From positions 1 to 20,060 of the forward strand of contig JBIKLY010000066.1 of assembly GCA_044359525.1 (NCBI GenBank): a stretch of 20,060 nt of DNA, read 5' to 3'. This DNA comes from CAJBIL01 sp044359525. GTDB lineage: Bacteria; Pseudomonadota; Gammaproteobacteria; Burkholderiales; Rhodocyclaceae. Below are positions 13,661 through 20,060 of the stretch, piece after piece (within the stretch, counting starts at the first letter, position 1; each line of letters starts with the position of its first letter). The translations under genes and the position numbers were made by a program. The notes under the pieces are model-generated. The model was not told where the DNA came from. It was given only the letters and a program-made list of their open reading frames with translations, and did not search any database.

Positions 13661-13689
13661 TTTGTCATTGACGAAGCCGTCGGTTCGCG

Positions 13690-13767
13690 GTGACCATCGG
13701 AACAAAACGCTGGCGCTGGCGCGGATGCGCCACCACGGCGCCGAATCGTATTGCGCGAGATGGTCAC
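13690..13767. other. Possible mobile-element remnant with GTGACCAT inverted ends
   Basis: GTGACCAT (13690-13697) and ATGGTCAC (13760-13767) face each other across 62 bp, with the hairpin TGGCGC-GGAT-GCGCCA inside. It is part of a 367-bp gene-free stretch (13596-13962). The open frame across it on the minus strand shows no domain and is mostly repeat translation. Origin as an IS fragment is a guess. Confidence 0.3.
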
Positions 13768-13839
13768 TTTTGAATGGCTACATCTGGCGGGGACTGAAAA
13801 CTTTCGGCAGGTGAGCCGGAAATCTGTTTGTTGATTCTC

Positions 13840-13893
13840 CGATAACCGTGGTCTGTCCCCGGTTTTCGATAACCGTGGTCTGTCCCCGGTTTT
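13840..13893 (+). repeat. Two exact tandem copies of a 27-bp unit
   Basis: The unit begins CGATAACCGTGG and ends CCCCGGTTTT; copies at 13840-13866 and 13867-13893 are identical, and a decayed partial copy follows to about 13910. The GTCTGTCCCCGG core resembles repeats associated with REP-type transposases in proteobacteria (from memory). Confidence 0.75.
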
Positions 13894-13962
13894 CGCCGGT
13901 TTTCGGTTTTCTTCGCACACCTCAGAGTGTCACCGCAGGAACTCCTTTAGCGGCATACAGCC

Positions 13963-15279
13963 CTATAAAATACCGTTCGCCAAATCGCGCACATTGACCC
14001 GCGCCCGCAAGCGGGCCGCCAGCAAATACAGGCCGCCCAGCTTTCGATGCAGGAACAGGGCATCGGCCGGCGGCGTATGCCAGAAGTCGCGATCCCGGGC
14101 GAGAACCATCCCGGCGTCGCGGATGCGCGCGGCAAGGCCGGAGCCGGCAAAATCGAATGCGCCGTCATGGCATAAAGGCTCGCAGGCCTGGGTGAAAATA
14201 TCGAGCACGGCTTCACGGTGCCGGTCTTCAATGTCGGCCTGAAAATAGCCGATATCGGCCGCGGCGAGTCCAATCGCCTTGCGATCACCGGCAATCGCGC
14301 CGGTCATCAACCGACGATACGCATCAACCATGGCTTCGGGATAGGCGCGCGTCGCGCCAAAATCGAGCAGGATCAATTGCTGCGTCGCGGTATCGACACG
14401 GTAATTGGCGAAATTCGGGTCGGTCTGAATCAACCGGAATTCGAAAATCTCCCGAAAAACCAGGGTAATCAGCAGGCCGGCAATACGATCCCGCTCAGCC
14501 TGCGGCGCGTCAATCAGGGATTCAACCGGAACCCCGTCCATGCGGCTCATGGCTAGCACACTCACGGTAGTCAGATCGGCGTGCAGTTCCGGCAGGGCAA
14601 AATCCGGCGCATCGGCCAGCAGCACACGGTACTGCCGCAGCCACTCGCCCTCGCGCAGGTAGTCGGCTTCAGCGTGCAACTGGCGCTTGGCCTCATCCAG
14701 CAGCGGTTTGATGTCCAGCGTTTTGGGTAGCAAGCCGGAAACCCGCAGCAACGCCGCGACGTTATCGACATCGCTGTCGATACTCTGCCGGATGCCGGGG
14801 TACTGCACCTTGATCGCCAGATGCCGGCCATCGCGCGTCCGGGCAAGGTGGACTTGCCCGATCGAGGCGGCCGCCACCGGTGTAAAGGAAAACTGCTCGA
14901 ATTGCTGCTCCCAGCCCGCCCCCCAATTGACATTGAGCACGCTCACCAGTTGACTCATCGGCATCGGGTGCGCCTCGGCACGCAGGCGTGCCAGTATGAC
15001 GGCCAACTCGGGCGGCAGGAGATCACCGGCGTCCATCGAGATCAGTTGCCCAACTTTCATCGCAGCGCCACGCAATTGCGCCAGCTGGTCGGCAACGCGC
15101 CGGGCATTGGCCGGCGTCAGCAGCAGGTCACTGATTCGCGGCCGCCGCCCCTGCGCCAGTTGCCGCGCGCCTTCTGCCAGCATGCCACCGGCCACCCCGG
15201 TGGCCAGGCTGCCCAGTCGCGCCAGCCGTGACCAGCGCCCGTCGGGCACCGGCGAACTACTTGCTGGCTGATCACCCAC
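13963..15279 (-). CDS. ABC1/AarF/UbiB-family atypical kinase
   Basis: This 438-residue protein has the ABC1 (ADCK/UbiB) signatures: KVGQ (75-78), Ala-rich AAAS loop (136-139) instead of a glycine-rich loop, AIK with Lys157, E204-x-D206, DPNFAN (287-292, a variant of DPHPGN) and DFG (306-308). The family is a protein-kinase-like fold with ATPase activity that supports coenzyme Q or other lipid handling. It lacks the C-terminal membrane helices of UbiB proper, so it is closer to the ADCK/AarF-like stand-alone type. Its start overlaps the small membrane gene by 8 bp; last gene of the SDR-DUF3429 operon. The function here is unproven; lipid context supports an isoprenoid or lipid role. Confidence 0.85.
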   Translation of the reverse strand: MGDQPASSSPVPDGRWSRLARLGSLATGVAGGMLAEGARQLAQGRRPRISDLLLTPANARRVADQLAQLRGAAMKVGQLISMDAGDLLPPELAVILARLRAEAHPMPMSQLVSVLNVNWGAGWEQQFEQFSFTPVAAASIGQVHLARTRDGRHLAIKVQYPGIRQSIDSDVDNVAALLRVSGLLPKTLDIKPLLDEAKRQLHAEADYLREGEWLRQYRVLLADAPDFALPELHADLTTVSVLAMSRMDGVPVESLIDAPQAERDRIAGLLITLVFREIFEFRLIQTDPNFANYRVDTATQQLILLDFGATRAYPEAMVDAYRRLMTGAIAGDRKAIGLAAADIGYFQADIEDRHREAVLDIFTQACEPLCHDGAFDFAGSGLAARIRDAGMVLARDRDFWHTPPADALFLHRKLGGLYLLAARLRARVNVRDLANGIL

Positions 15280-15634
15280 GGCGTTGATTCATGTGACTGC
15301 CGGTGCAGTCCGGCGCATCAGAATCTTCAAGCGGATAGGCGTCGGCGACATAAGCCGGCCCTTTCATGACCATGACAATGAAGGCGCCGATTGCGACCGT
15401 GAACAGCACGGTCCAATGCAGAACAACGACACTGATGACGTAGATGTCAATCCGCGTGACCAGTTCGGCCAGCGCCGACTCACTGCCTTCTCTGGGGAAA
15501 ATCCGCGCCAGGAATGACGGCGTCGCGATCAGCAGTGAGCCGAACAGGAGCAGCTTTGGCATCCGGCGCAACAGCTTCCGCTCCAGCCCGGGCGGCGTCT
15601 CGACAAAGCCGGACAATCGGGTGAACAGGTTCAT
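15272..15634 (-). CDS. Small membrane protein of unknown function
   Basis: This 120-residue protein has two or three hydrophobic segments (about 27-46 and 62-90) and a polar, Asp-rich tail. I recognise no family. N-terminal GLERKLLRRMPKLLLFG suggests a positive-inside start in the cytoplasm. It sits between DUF3429 (31-bp gap) and the ABC1 kinase (8-bp overlap), so it is probably co-translated with the latter and may be its membrane partner. Confidence 0.72.
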   Translation of the reverse strand: MNLFTRLSGFVETPPGLERKLLRRMPKLLLFGSLLIATPSFLARIFPREGSESALAELVTRIDIYVISVVVLHWTVLFTVAIGAFIVMVMKGPAYVADAYPLEDSDAPDCTGSHMNQRRG

Positions 15635-15665
15635 CAGGAACGCTCCTTCCGTTTACCGGCAGACA

Positions 15666-16133
15666 TTACAGACATGATGAAAACGCGCCGGCAGCCAGAC
15701 AAAGACAAGCCACCAGCGTCAGACGAAAACGCAGCACTAGATACCCGGCCGGCAACCCGGCAATCCTGGCGAGGCGCTTGTCCTGCCAGTAGGCCGCGCC
15801 GAAGCCGACGAGCAAAAACAGGCTGGCAAACGGTGGCGCAACCAGAAGCGCCGGCCAGGCGAGCAATGCCGGGATCACACTCCAGATAATGCAGGCCTTC
15901 CGCTGACCGGCGTCAAGCCCGCTTGCCGTCATCGCAAAACCCCAGTGCAGCGCACCGAGAAAGCTCAGGATGACGGCCCCATAAGCGAACAATGCATCGC
16001 CGAAGAACAACGCATGGTGATCATCAAGCAGGCTGGCCGGCGCCAGCGTGATAAAAGGCAGCAGCCCGCCATAGCCAAGCCAGTTTGCGGCCGGCGGGAG
16101 CGTTACAGAAGGCGCGTCAGGCAGTGTGTTCAT
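15666..16133 (-). CDS. DUF3429 family inner-membrane protein
   Basis: This 155-residue protein has about five hydrophobic helices. The pattern WLGYGGLLPFITLAP, YGAVILSFLGALHWGFAM and CIIWSVIPALLAWPALL is the DUF3429 signature, a small membrane family of unknown function often found in light- or stress-linked clusters. It starts four bases after the SDR stop, in the same operon. Confidence 0.85.
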   Translation of the reverse strand: MNTLPDAPSVTLPPAANWLGYGGLLPFITLAPASLLDDHHALFFGDALFAYGAVILSFLGALHWGFAMTASGLDAGQRKACIIWSVIPALLAWPALLVAPPFASLFLLVGFGAAYWQDKRLARIAGLPAGYLVLRFRLTLVACLCLAAGAFSSCL

Positions 16134-16137
16134 CGCG

Positions 16138-16878
16138 TTACTTAACCAGCGGCCGGATGCTGGAGAAGCCGCCGTCGATCGACCACACCTGACCGGTCAC
16201 CCTTGCGGCAGATGCCGACAGCAGCCAGACCATTAGCTCGGCCAGCTCATCGGCACTGCCGACACCCGGTAGCGGATACTGCCGGGCCGCCGCTTCGCGT
16301 GCCGGCGCACTGCCCAGGATGCGCGCCGCGGCCGGCGTATCCATGATGCCCGGCGCCACGGCGTTGATGCGGATGCCGGCTGGTGCATAGGTTGCCGCTG
16401 CGCCACGCACCAAGCCCTCGACACCGGCTTTCGCAGCGGCGATTGCCTCATGGTTGGGCGTACCGATGCGCGCTGCGGCGGACGAAACGAGCACCGCAGC
16501 ACCGGCACTGTCCACCCCGCGCAGGCCGCCGACGAAAGCCGACAGGGTATGGAAGGCGCTGATCAGATTGGCATTGAGACAATCGTTGAAATCGGTTTCA
16601 GACATCCGGTGCATGGCACCCAAGCGGATATTGCCGACGCAATGCGCCAGCGCGGTCGGCACCAATTGATGCGCCGTGGCGGTTTCGAGAATGCTGCGCG
16701 CGCCGGCCATAGTCGAACAGTCGGCAACGATCTGCAGATGCTGATTGCCATACGCCTCGCGCAAACGCGCCGGGTCACGACTGCAAACAATCAGCGTCCA
16801 GCCCGCGTCAGCCAGCCTGACCGCTACCGCTTGCCCCAGCCCGCCGGCCGCGCCGGTAATCAATGCCGTTTTTTCCAT
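16138..16878 (-). CDS. SDR-family protein lacking the catalytic tyrosine
   Basis: This 246-residue SDR fold has TGAAGGLG (8-15) for cofactor binding, Ser132/Ser133 in VSSAAARIG, Lys150 in the active-site helix and a typical C-terminal GQVWSIDGGFSSIRP. The position four residues before Lys150, normally the proton-donating Tyr, is Ile146 (NHEAIAAAKAG). The usual NAG motif is replaced by HCVGN. It may be a non-canonical oxidoreductase, or a binding or structural subunit. AGGTGAG before the ATG is a good ribosome site. It is divergent from blc, sharing a 130-bp control region with operator-like sites. Confidence 0.85.
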   Translation of the reverse strand: MEKTALITGAAGGLGQAVAVRLADAGWTLIVCSRDPARLREAYGNQHLQIVADCSTMAGARSILETATAHQLVPTALAHCVGNIRLGAMHRMSETDFNDCLNANLISAFHTLSAFVGGLRGVDSAGAAVLVSSAAARIGTPNHEAIAAAKAGVEGLVRGAAATYAPAGIRINAVAPGIMDTPAAARILGSAPAREAAARQYPLPGVGSADELAELMVWLLSASAARVTGQVWSIDGGFSSIRPLVK

Positions 16879-16920
16879 TAGCTCACCTGTATGATTTGGG
16901 TTGCCGAAAGGCCGGAAGTT

Positions 16921-16933
16921 TCGTCATGGACAA
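16921..16933. promoter_or_regulatory. Operator variant between the SDR and blc genes
   Basis: TCGTC-ATG-GACAA differs from perfect arms at one base. GACAA here and TTGTC at 16943-16947 also form an everted pair with nine bases between. It is 42 bp from the SDR start and just upstream of the blc promoter. Confidence 0.5.
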
Positions 16934-16947
16934 AAATAAAATTTGTC

Positions 16948-16977
16948 TTGAAAAAACTATCTCTATGAGCCTATATT
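16948..16977 (+). promoter_or_regulatory. Predicted sigma-70 promoter of blc
   Basis: TTGAAA (16948-16953), 18 bp, TATATT (16972-16977). The -10 sits in GCCTATATTAGA (16969-16980), identical to the gpx promoter block and likewise 14 nt before the operator. Confidence 0.65.
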
Positions 16978-16994
16978 AGAAGTGTCATTCTTTT

Positions 16995-17007
16995 TTGTCT
17001 AGGACAA
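16995..17007. promoter_or_regulatory. Operator before blc (TTGTC-TAG-GACAA)
   Basis: Identical to the merR operator, ending one base before the blc ATG. AGGA within it, four bases from the ATG, is the only ribosome-site candidate. Confidence 0.85.
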
Positions 17008-17008
17008 A

Positions 17009-17581
17009 ATGAAAAACTTTACTTACCTTGGCCTTGCTGCCAAACTCAAATTCCAGCTCACCGCGCTGCTGTTTGTACTGTTCGGCCTCGCCGCTTGCAG
17101 TACCACGCCGCCCGAAGGCATGACCGCCGTTACGCCCTTCGACATCCAGCGTTACGCCGGCAAGTGGTACGAGATCGCGCGCCTTGATCATTCGTTCGAG
17201 CGCGGCCTCACTGACATCAGCGCCAACTACCGGCAACTCGACGATGGCAGCGTCGAGGTCACCAATCGCGGCTACGACACGAAGAAAGGCGAGTGGCGCC
17301 AGGCCGTGGGACGCGTACTGTTCACCGGCGAGCCAACCCGCGCTTCGCTGAAAGTCTCGTTCTTCGGACCGTTTTATGGCGGCTATCACGTCGTCGCGCT
17401 TGATCAGCAAAATTACCGCTGGGCGATGGTTGTCGGGCCCGACCGTGACTACCTCTGGATCCTCGCCCGCGACAAACAGTTGCCCGCACCAATCCGCGAA
17501 CAGCTGGTCGCGCAGGCAAAGGAACAGGGCATCGATGTCGGGAAACTGATCTGGGTCGCACAAACACGTGATGACAGCTGA
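17009..17581 (+). CDS. blc: Blc-type outer-membrane lipocalin
   Basis: This 190-residue lipoprotein has a signal peptide with lipobox LAAC (Cys30) and the bacterial lipocalin fold: FDIQRYAGKWYEIARLDHSFERGL (G51-x-W53), NRGYDTKKGEWRQAVGRVLF, LKVSFFGPFYGGYHVVALD and YRWAMVVGPDRDYLWILAR. Blc binds fatty acids or lysophospholipids at the outer membrane and helps maintain it under stress. The only reasonable start is the ATG at 17009, which directly follows the operator. The downstream FAD oxidoreductase overlaps its end by 11 bp. The operator and promoter layout copy those of gpx, so it is a predicted member of the MerR regulon. Confidence 0.9.
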   Translation: MKNFTYLGLAAKLKFQLTALLFVLFGLAACSTTPPEGMTAVTPFDIQRYAGKWYEIARLDHSFERGLTDISANYRQLDDGSVEVTNRGYDTKKGEWRQAVGRVLFTGEPTRASLKVSFFGPFYGGYHVVALDQQNYRWAMVVGPDRDYLWILARDKQLPAPIREQLVAQAKEQGIDVGKLIWVAQTRDDS

Positions 17582-18566
17582 GACGCACGTTGCCGTCATC
17601 GGCGCCGGCATCGCCGGCCTATCGTGCGCCACCGCCCTGCAGCAGGGCGGCTGCACGGTGCGGGTGTTCGACAAGAGCCGCGGCCCGGCCGGGCGCATGA
17701 GCACGCGCCGCGGCGATGACTGGCAGTGCGACCACGGCGCGCAGTATTTCACGGCACGCGATCCGCACTTTCGCGCCGAAGTCGCGCGCTGGCAGGCGGC
17801 CGGTGTGGCCGGCCTGTGGCAACCGAGACTGCAGGTGATCGGTGGCGCCGCCCTGCACACGCTTGGCGCACCGGTCGAGCGTTTTGTCGGCACACCGCGC
17901 ATGACGGCACCGGCCAGCCTTCTGGCCGGTGCACTGCCATTGAAGTGCGAAACCACGATCAAGCAACTGCAACGCCATGCCGACGGCTGGCATTTGTTCT
18001 CGGCCGAGCACGCCTGGCTGAACGAGCGCTTCGACGCAGTGGTCATCGCTGTACCGGCACCACAGGCTGTCCCGCTGCTGCAACACGCAGCCCCCGAGCT
18101 GGCAACACTGGCCGGCAGCGCCGTGATGCGTGGCAGCTGGACCTTGATGCTGCAGTTTTCGTCACCGGTCGACCTGCCCTTCGACGCGGCCTTTGTGAAT
18201 GACGGCCCCTTGCGCTGGATCGCCCGCGACAGCAGCAAACCCGGCCGCAGCGGCAAGGAGAGCTGGACCTTGCAGGCCAATGCCCGCTGGAGCGAAGCGC
18301 ATCTGCACGACGACGCCGAGAATGTCGCGGCGACGCTGCTCGAAGCCTTTACAGAACTCGGCGGCCCGCCGCCGCAGGCGTACTCCACACACTGCTGGCG
18401 CTATGCCGACAGCGAACCGGCACTGGATATCGGCTACGCCTGGAGCCCCGACAGCGCACTGGGCCTTTGCGGCGACTGGCTGAACGGCGGCAAGGTGGAA
18501 GGCGCCTGGCTGAGCGGCAGGGCAATCGCACAAGAACTGCTGCAATCGTTGCCACGCCACCGGTAG
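17571..18566 (+). CDS. Renalase-like NAD(P)/FAD-dependent oxidoreductase
   Basis: The 331-residue product has a dinucleotide fold at the N-terminus (VAVIGAGIAGLSCA, 8-20), then the conserved SRGPAGRMSTRR and CDHGAQYFTARD segments of the bacterial renalase-like family. The C-terminal GLCGDWLNGGKVEGAWLSGRA closes the FAD site. Renalase relatives oxidise mis-isomerised dihydronicotinamides; the true substrate of this bacterial branch is unknown. The frame offers GTG at 17568 and ATG at 17571; ATG is preferred. It overlaps blc by 11 bp and so should be co-expressed with it. Similar genes recur in light- or stress-induced clusters with blc, folE2 and photolyase. Confidence 0.85.
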   Translation: MTAETHVAVIGAGIAGLSCATALQQGGCTVRVFDKSRGPAGRMSTRRGDDWQCDHGAQYFTARDPHFRAEVARWQAAGVAGLWQPRLQVIGGAALHTLGAPVERFVGTPRMTAPASLLAGALPLKCETTIKQLQRHADGWHLFSAEHAWLNERFDAVVIAVPAPQAVPLLQHAAPELATLAGSAVMRGSWTLMLQFSSPVDLPFDAAFVNDGPLRWIARDSSKPGRSGKESWTLQANARWSEAHLHDDAENVAATLLEAFTELGGPPPQAYSTHCWRYADSEPALDIGYAWSPDSALGLCGDWLNGGKVEGAWLSGRAIAQELLQSLPRHR

Positions 18567-18581
18567 CCACCCGAAACCCTG

Positions 18582-18587
18582 TAGAAT
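18582..18587 (+). promoter_or_regulatory. Possible -10 element (TAGAAT) for rfaE2
   Basis: TAGAAT, 24 bp before the rfaE2 ATG and after the oxidoreductase stop, similar to the one before gmhA. No clear -35 at proper spacing. Confidence 0.35.
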
Positions 18588-18611
18588 TTGCCGCTCCTCA
18601 TGGAGCCTCGC

Positions 18612-19100
18612 ATGCACAGCAACCCACTCGAATTCGAACGCAAGATTGTCGCGCCGGAACAACTCGCCGGGCGCCTTGCCGGCCTCGCCCGTCCGCTGGT
18701 TTTCACCAACGGCTGCTTCGACATTCTGCACCGTGGCCACGTCACGCTGCTCGCGCAGGCGCGCGCCCTCGGTGCGTCAATGATCGTTGCGCTCAACTCG
18801 GATGCCTCCGTAAAACGGCTGGGCAAAGGCGATGACCGCCCGGTCAACAGCCTTGCCGACCGCCTCGCCGTAATGGCCTCGCTCGAATGCGTCTCACTGG
18901 TCACCTGGTTTGACGAAGACACGCCGCTCGCGCGCATCCTCGATTGCCGGCCCGACGTTCTGGTCAAGGGCGGTGACTGGCCGGTTGAAAAAATCGTTGG
19001 CAACACGGAAGTTTCGGGCTGGGGCGGGCGCGTGGTGTCGATCCCGTTCATTCACGAGAAATCAACAACGGCGCTACTGGAAAAGATCCGTCGCCTGTAG
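18612..19100 (+). CDS. rfaE2: D-glycero-beta-D-manno-heptose 1-phosphate adenylyltransferase
   Basis: This 162-residue nucleotidyltransferase has FTNGCFDILHRGHVTLL (31-47) with the H40-RG-H43 signature, LNSDASVKRLGKGDDRPVN, VLVKGGDWPVEKIVG and the C-terminal EKSTTALLEKIR. It matches the stand-alone RfaE domain II (HldC/HldE2), which makes ADP-heptose from heptose 1-phosphate and ATP for LPS core. It is the C-terminal half of E. coli HldE as a separate gene, usual in betaproteobacteria. The ATG at 18612 is chosen because GGAG lies eight bases upstream; ATG at 18600 is possible. It lies 45 bp after the oxidoreductase, with its own -10 candidate, and is probably outside the light-type regulon. 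Confidence 0.92.
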   Translation: MHSNPLEFERKIVAPEQLAGRLAGLARPLVFTNGCFDILHRGHVTLLAQARALGASMIVALNSDASVKRLGKGDDRPVNSLADRLAVMASLECVSLVTWFDEDTPLARILDCRPDVLVKGGDWPVEKIVGNTEVSGWGGRVVSIPFIHEKSTTALLEKIRRL

Positions 19101-19144
19101 CTGCGGTCAAAGGCAGAGCACACCGCTACCGCCCGCAAAACCGC

Positions 19145-20060
19145 CTATTTCAGCCCGAAGAAATCCCGGATCCGCCCGACGATGGCGGCGTGATGCTGCG
19201 CGTGTTCAGCTTCCGTTTGCTCGCGGTGATACTGCGTCTGCAGCTCATCGATCTGCTGCATCCGCGTTGCCAGAATGTGCGCCATGTTCTCGGCCAGTTC
19301 GGGCCGCGCACGAATGATGTCTTCGAAGCCGGATTTGTCGAGCCGGTAACACTCGACATCGCTTTTGGCGACGACGGTTGCCGAGCGCGGCGCCCCCGTC
19401 AGGAGGCCCATTTCACCAAACACGCTGCCGGCAGGCACCGTGGTCAGCAAACGCTTTTCACCATTGGGCGCCACCCAGATCACATCAGCTTCGCCCTTGA
19501 CGATCAGGTAAAGCCAGTGCGCCACCGCGCCCTGGTGGGTCATCACCGAACCCCCAGGAAAAGGGGCGTAGCTGAGGCGCTCGGCAAGCTGGTGCCGCTC
19601 GTCTTCCGACAGGCCGGCAAACAGCTCAACGTCAGACAGCGCCGCCAGTTGCCGCTGCAGATCGCGCGCCCGGACACGATGACGATAAGCCTCGTCTTCC
19701 TTGACCAGATGCACCACCTGATCGGGCAGGGCAATGCGCCAGCCGGCACGCTGCAAGGCGCTGAGGACATGCACGCGAACGGTCGAATCGGTCGGATCAT
19801 CAAGCAGCGGATCAAGCAGCCAGTAGCGCACGGCATAACGCACCGAGCCGGGAGAAAAATCCATCGCCACACAGGAAGGCGCGGGCGATTTGGCCACATT
19901 GGCGATATCAGCCTCCGCCACGGCGCGTTCGACAGCGGCAATTACCCGGGCCGGCGCCACGCTGTAGTCAACGTTGAACCACACCCAGCGTCGCCAGGCA
20001 TTGACGCTCAGATCCGGGTCAAGCAGGACGCTAAACTTGCCCTTCATCAACTGGCTGTTC
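19145..20060 (-). CDS. MscS-type channel with cyclic-nucleotide-binding domain (partial)
   Basis: The visible 305 residues are the C-terminal part of a protein that continues past the right edge. They start NSQLMKGKFSVL, typical of the MscS beta domain, followed by the MscS C-terminal alpha/beta region (VDYSVAPARVIAAVERAVAEA, VRVHVLSALQRAGWRIALPDQ). A cyclic-nucleotide-binding domain comes next: SVMTHQGAVAHWLYLIVKGEADV, then FGEMGLLTGAPRSATVVA, the phosphate-binding cassette. A charged coiled tail (LQTQYHREQTEAEHAQHH) ends it. Such channels are mechanosensitive-like and may be gated by or tuned to cAMP or cGMP. The gene converges on rfaE2 with a 44-bp gap. Confidence 0.88.
   Translation of the reverse strand, partial: NSQLMKGKFSVLLDPDLSVNAWRRWVWFNVDYSVAPARVIAAVERAVAEADIANVAKSPAPSCVAMDFSPGSVRYAVRYWLLDPLLDDPTDSTVRVHVLSALQRAGWRIALPDQVVHLVKEDEAYRHRVRARDLQRQLAALSDVELFAGLSEDERHQLAERLSYAPFPGGSVMTHQGAVAHWLYLIVKGEADVIWVAPNGEKRLLTTVPAGSVFGEMGLLTGAPRSATVVAKSDVECYRLDKSGFEDIIRARPELAENMAHILATRMQQIDELQTQYHREQTEAEHAQHHAAIVGRIRDFFGLK

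Noticed and set aside
13662..13674. TTGTC-ATT-GACGA near the toxin-antitoxin promoter, resembling the regulon operator
   Set aside because: One arm mismatch, no link to a matching promoter block, and about 67 bp from a start codon; it may be chance, so it is not counted as a regulon site.
13840..13910. CRISPR array
   Set aside because: The two units are directly joined with no spacers and there are no cas genes; it is a simple tandem repeat.
13657..13920. Minus-strand open frame of 87 codons in the repeat region
   Set aside because: Much of it is translation of the 27-bp tandem repeat, with no recognisable domain or ribosome site.
16926..16979. 17-codon open frame beginning in the operator variant before blc
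   Set aside because: It lies upstream of the predicted blc -10 and would not be in the transcript; no ribosome site, and it is AT-rich intergenic sequence.
1699..18566. Photolyase, LOV-domain or ECF sigma/ChrR gene expected in a light-response cluster
   Set aside because: No such gene is present in this window; any would have to lie elsewhere.

Overview
The window is a GC-rich, densely coding chromosomal segment that reads as a betaproteobacterium, most likely Rhodocyclales-like (Dechloromonas/Azonexus/Accumulibacter relatives). This is inferred from protein character, the gmhA-dolP pair, a PEP-CTERM protein and intergenic repeat families common in that group. No rRNA, tRNA, CRISPR array or intact insertion sequence was seen.

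Layout. (1) 1-1719, + strand: an exported HIRAN-domain protein, then gmhA/diaA-like and dolP (yraP)-like envelope genes, ending in a strong terminator. (2) 10384-1699, - strand: a tight run of ten genes, most overlapping by 4 bp: glutathione peroxidase, folE2, FAD oxidoreductase (COG2907 type), DUF1365, cyclopropane-fatty-acyl-phospholipid-synthase-like methyltransferase, chalcone-isomerase-like protein, GPH/MFS transporter, DUF3833 lipoprotein, SDR and an NTF2-like protein. (3) 10467-11402, + strand: a divergent MerR-family regulator with a B12-binding domain (LitR/CarH type). (4) 11403-13962: an accessory stretch with a PEP-CTERM protein, a PedF-like cytochrome c, a StbDE/RelE-type toxin-antitoxin pair and several repeats. 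(5) 16878-13963, - strand: SDR, DUF3429, a small membrane protein and an ABC1/UbiB-family kinase-like protein. (6) 17009-18566, + strand: a Blc-type lipocalin and a renalase-like FAD oxidoreductase. (7) rfaE2 (hldE2), and the C-terminal part of an MscS-type channel with a cyclic-nucleotide-binding domain that runs off the right edge.

How it fits together. Blocks 2, 3, 5 and 6 look like one regulon. The 13-bp palindrome TTGTC-N3-GACAA lies directly before the start codons of gpx, merR and blc. A fourth perfect copy surrounds an internal gpx ATG, and a one-mismatch copy lies between the second SDR and blc. In gpx and blc the palindrome is at the same distance (14 nt) from a shared -10 block, and it carries the Shine-Dalgarno sequence. 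The regulator keeps the cobalamin signature (W-x9-EH and E-x-H-x-x-G) but has Met where Thermus CarH has the His that caps cobalt after light exposure. The natural hypothesis is a B12- and light-responsive regulon for membrane lipid modification, peroxide detoxification and pterin supply under photo-oxidative stress. This parallels lipid and redox gene sets that RpoE-ChrR controls in Rhodobacter. The operator layout and its likely double role in transcription and translation are the most novel-looking features.
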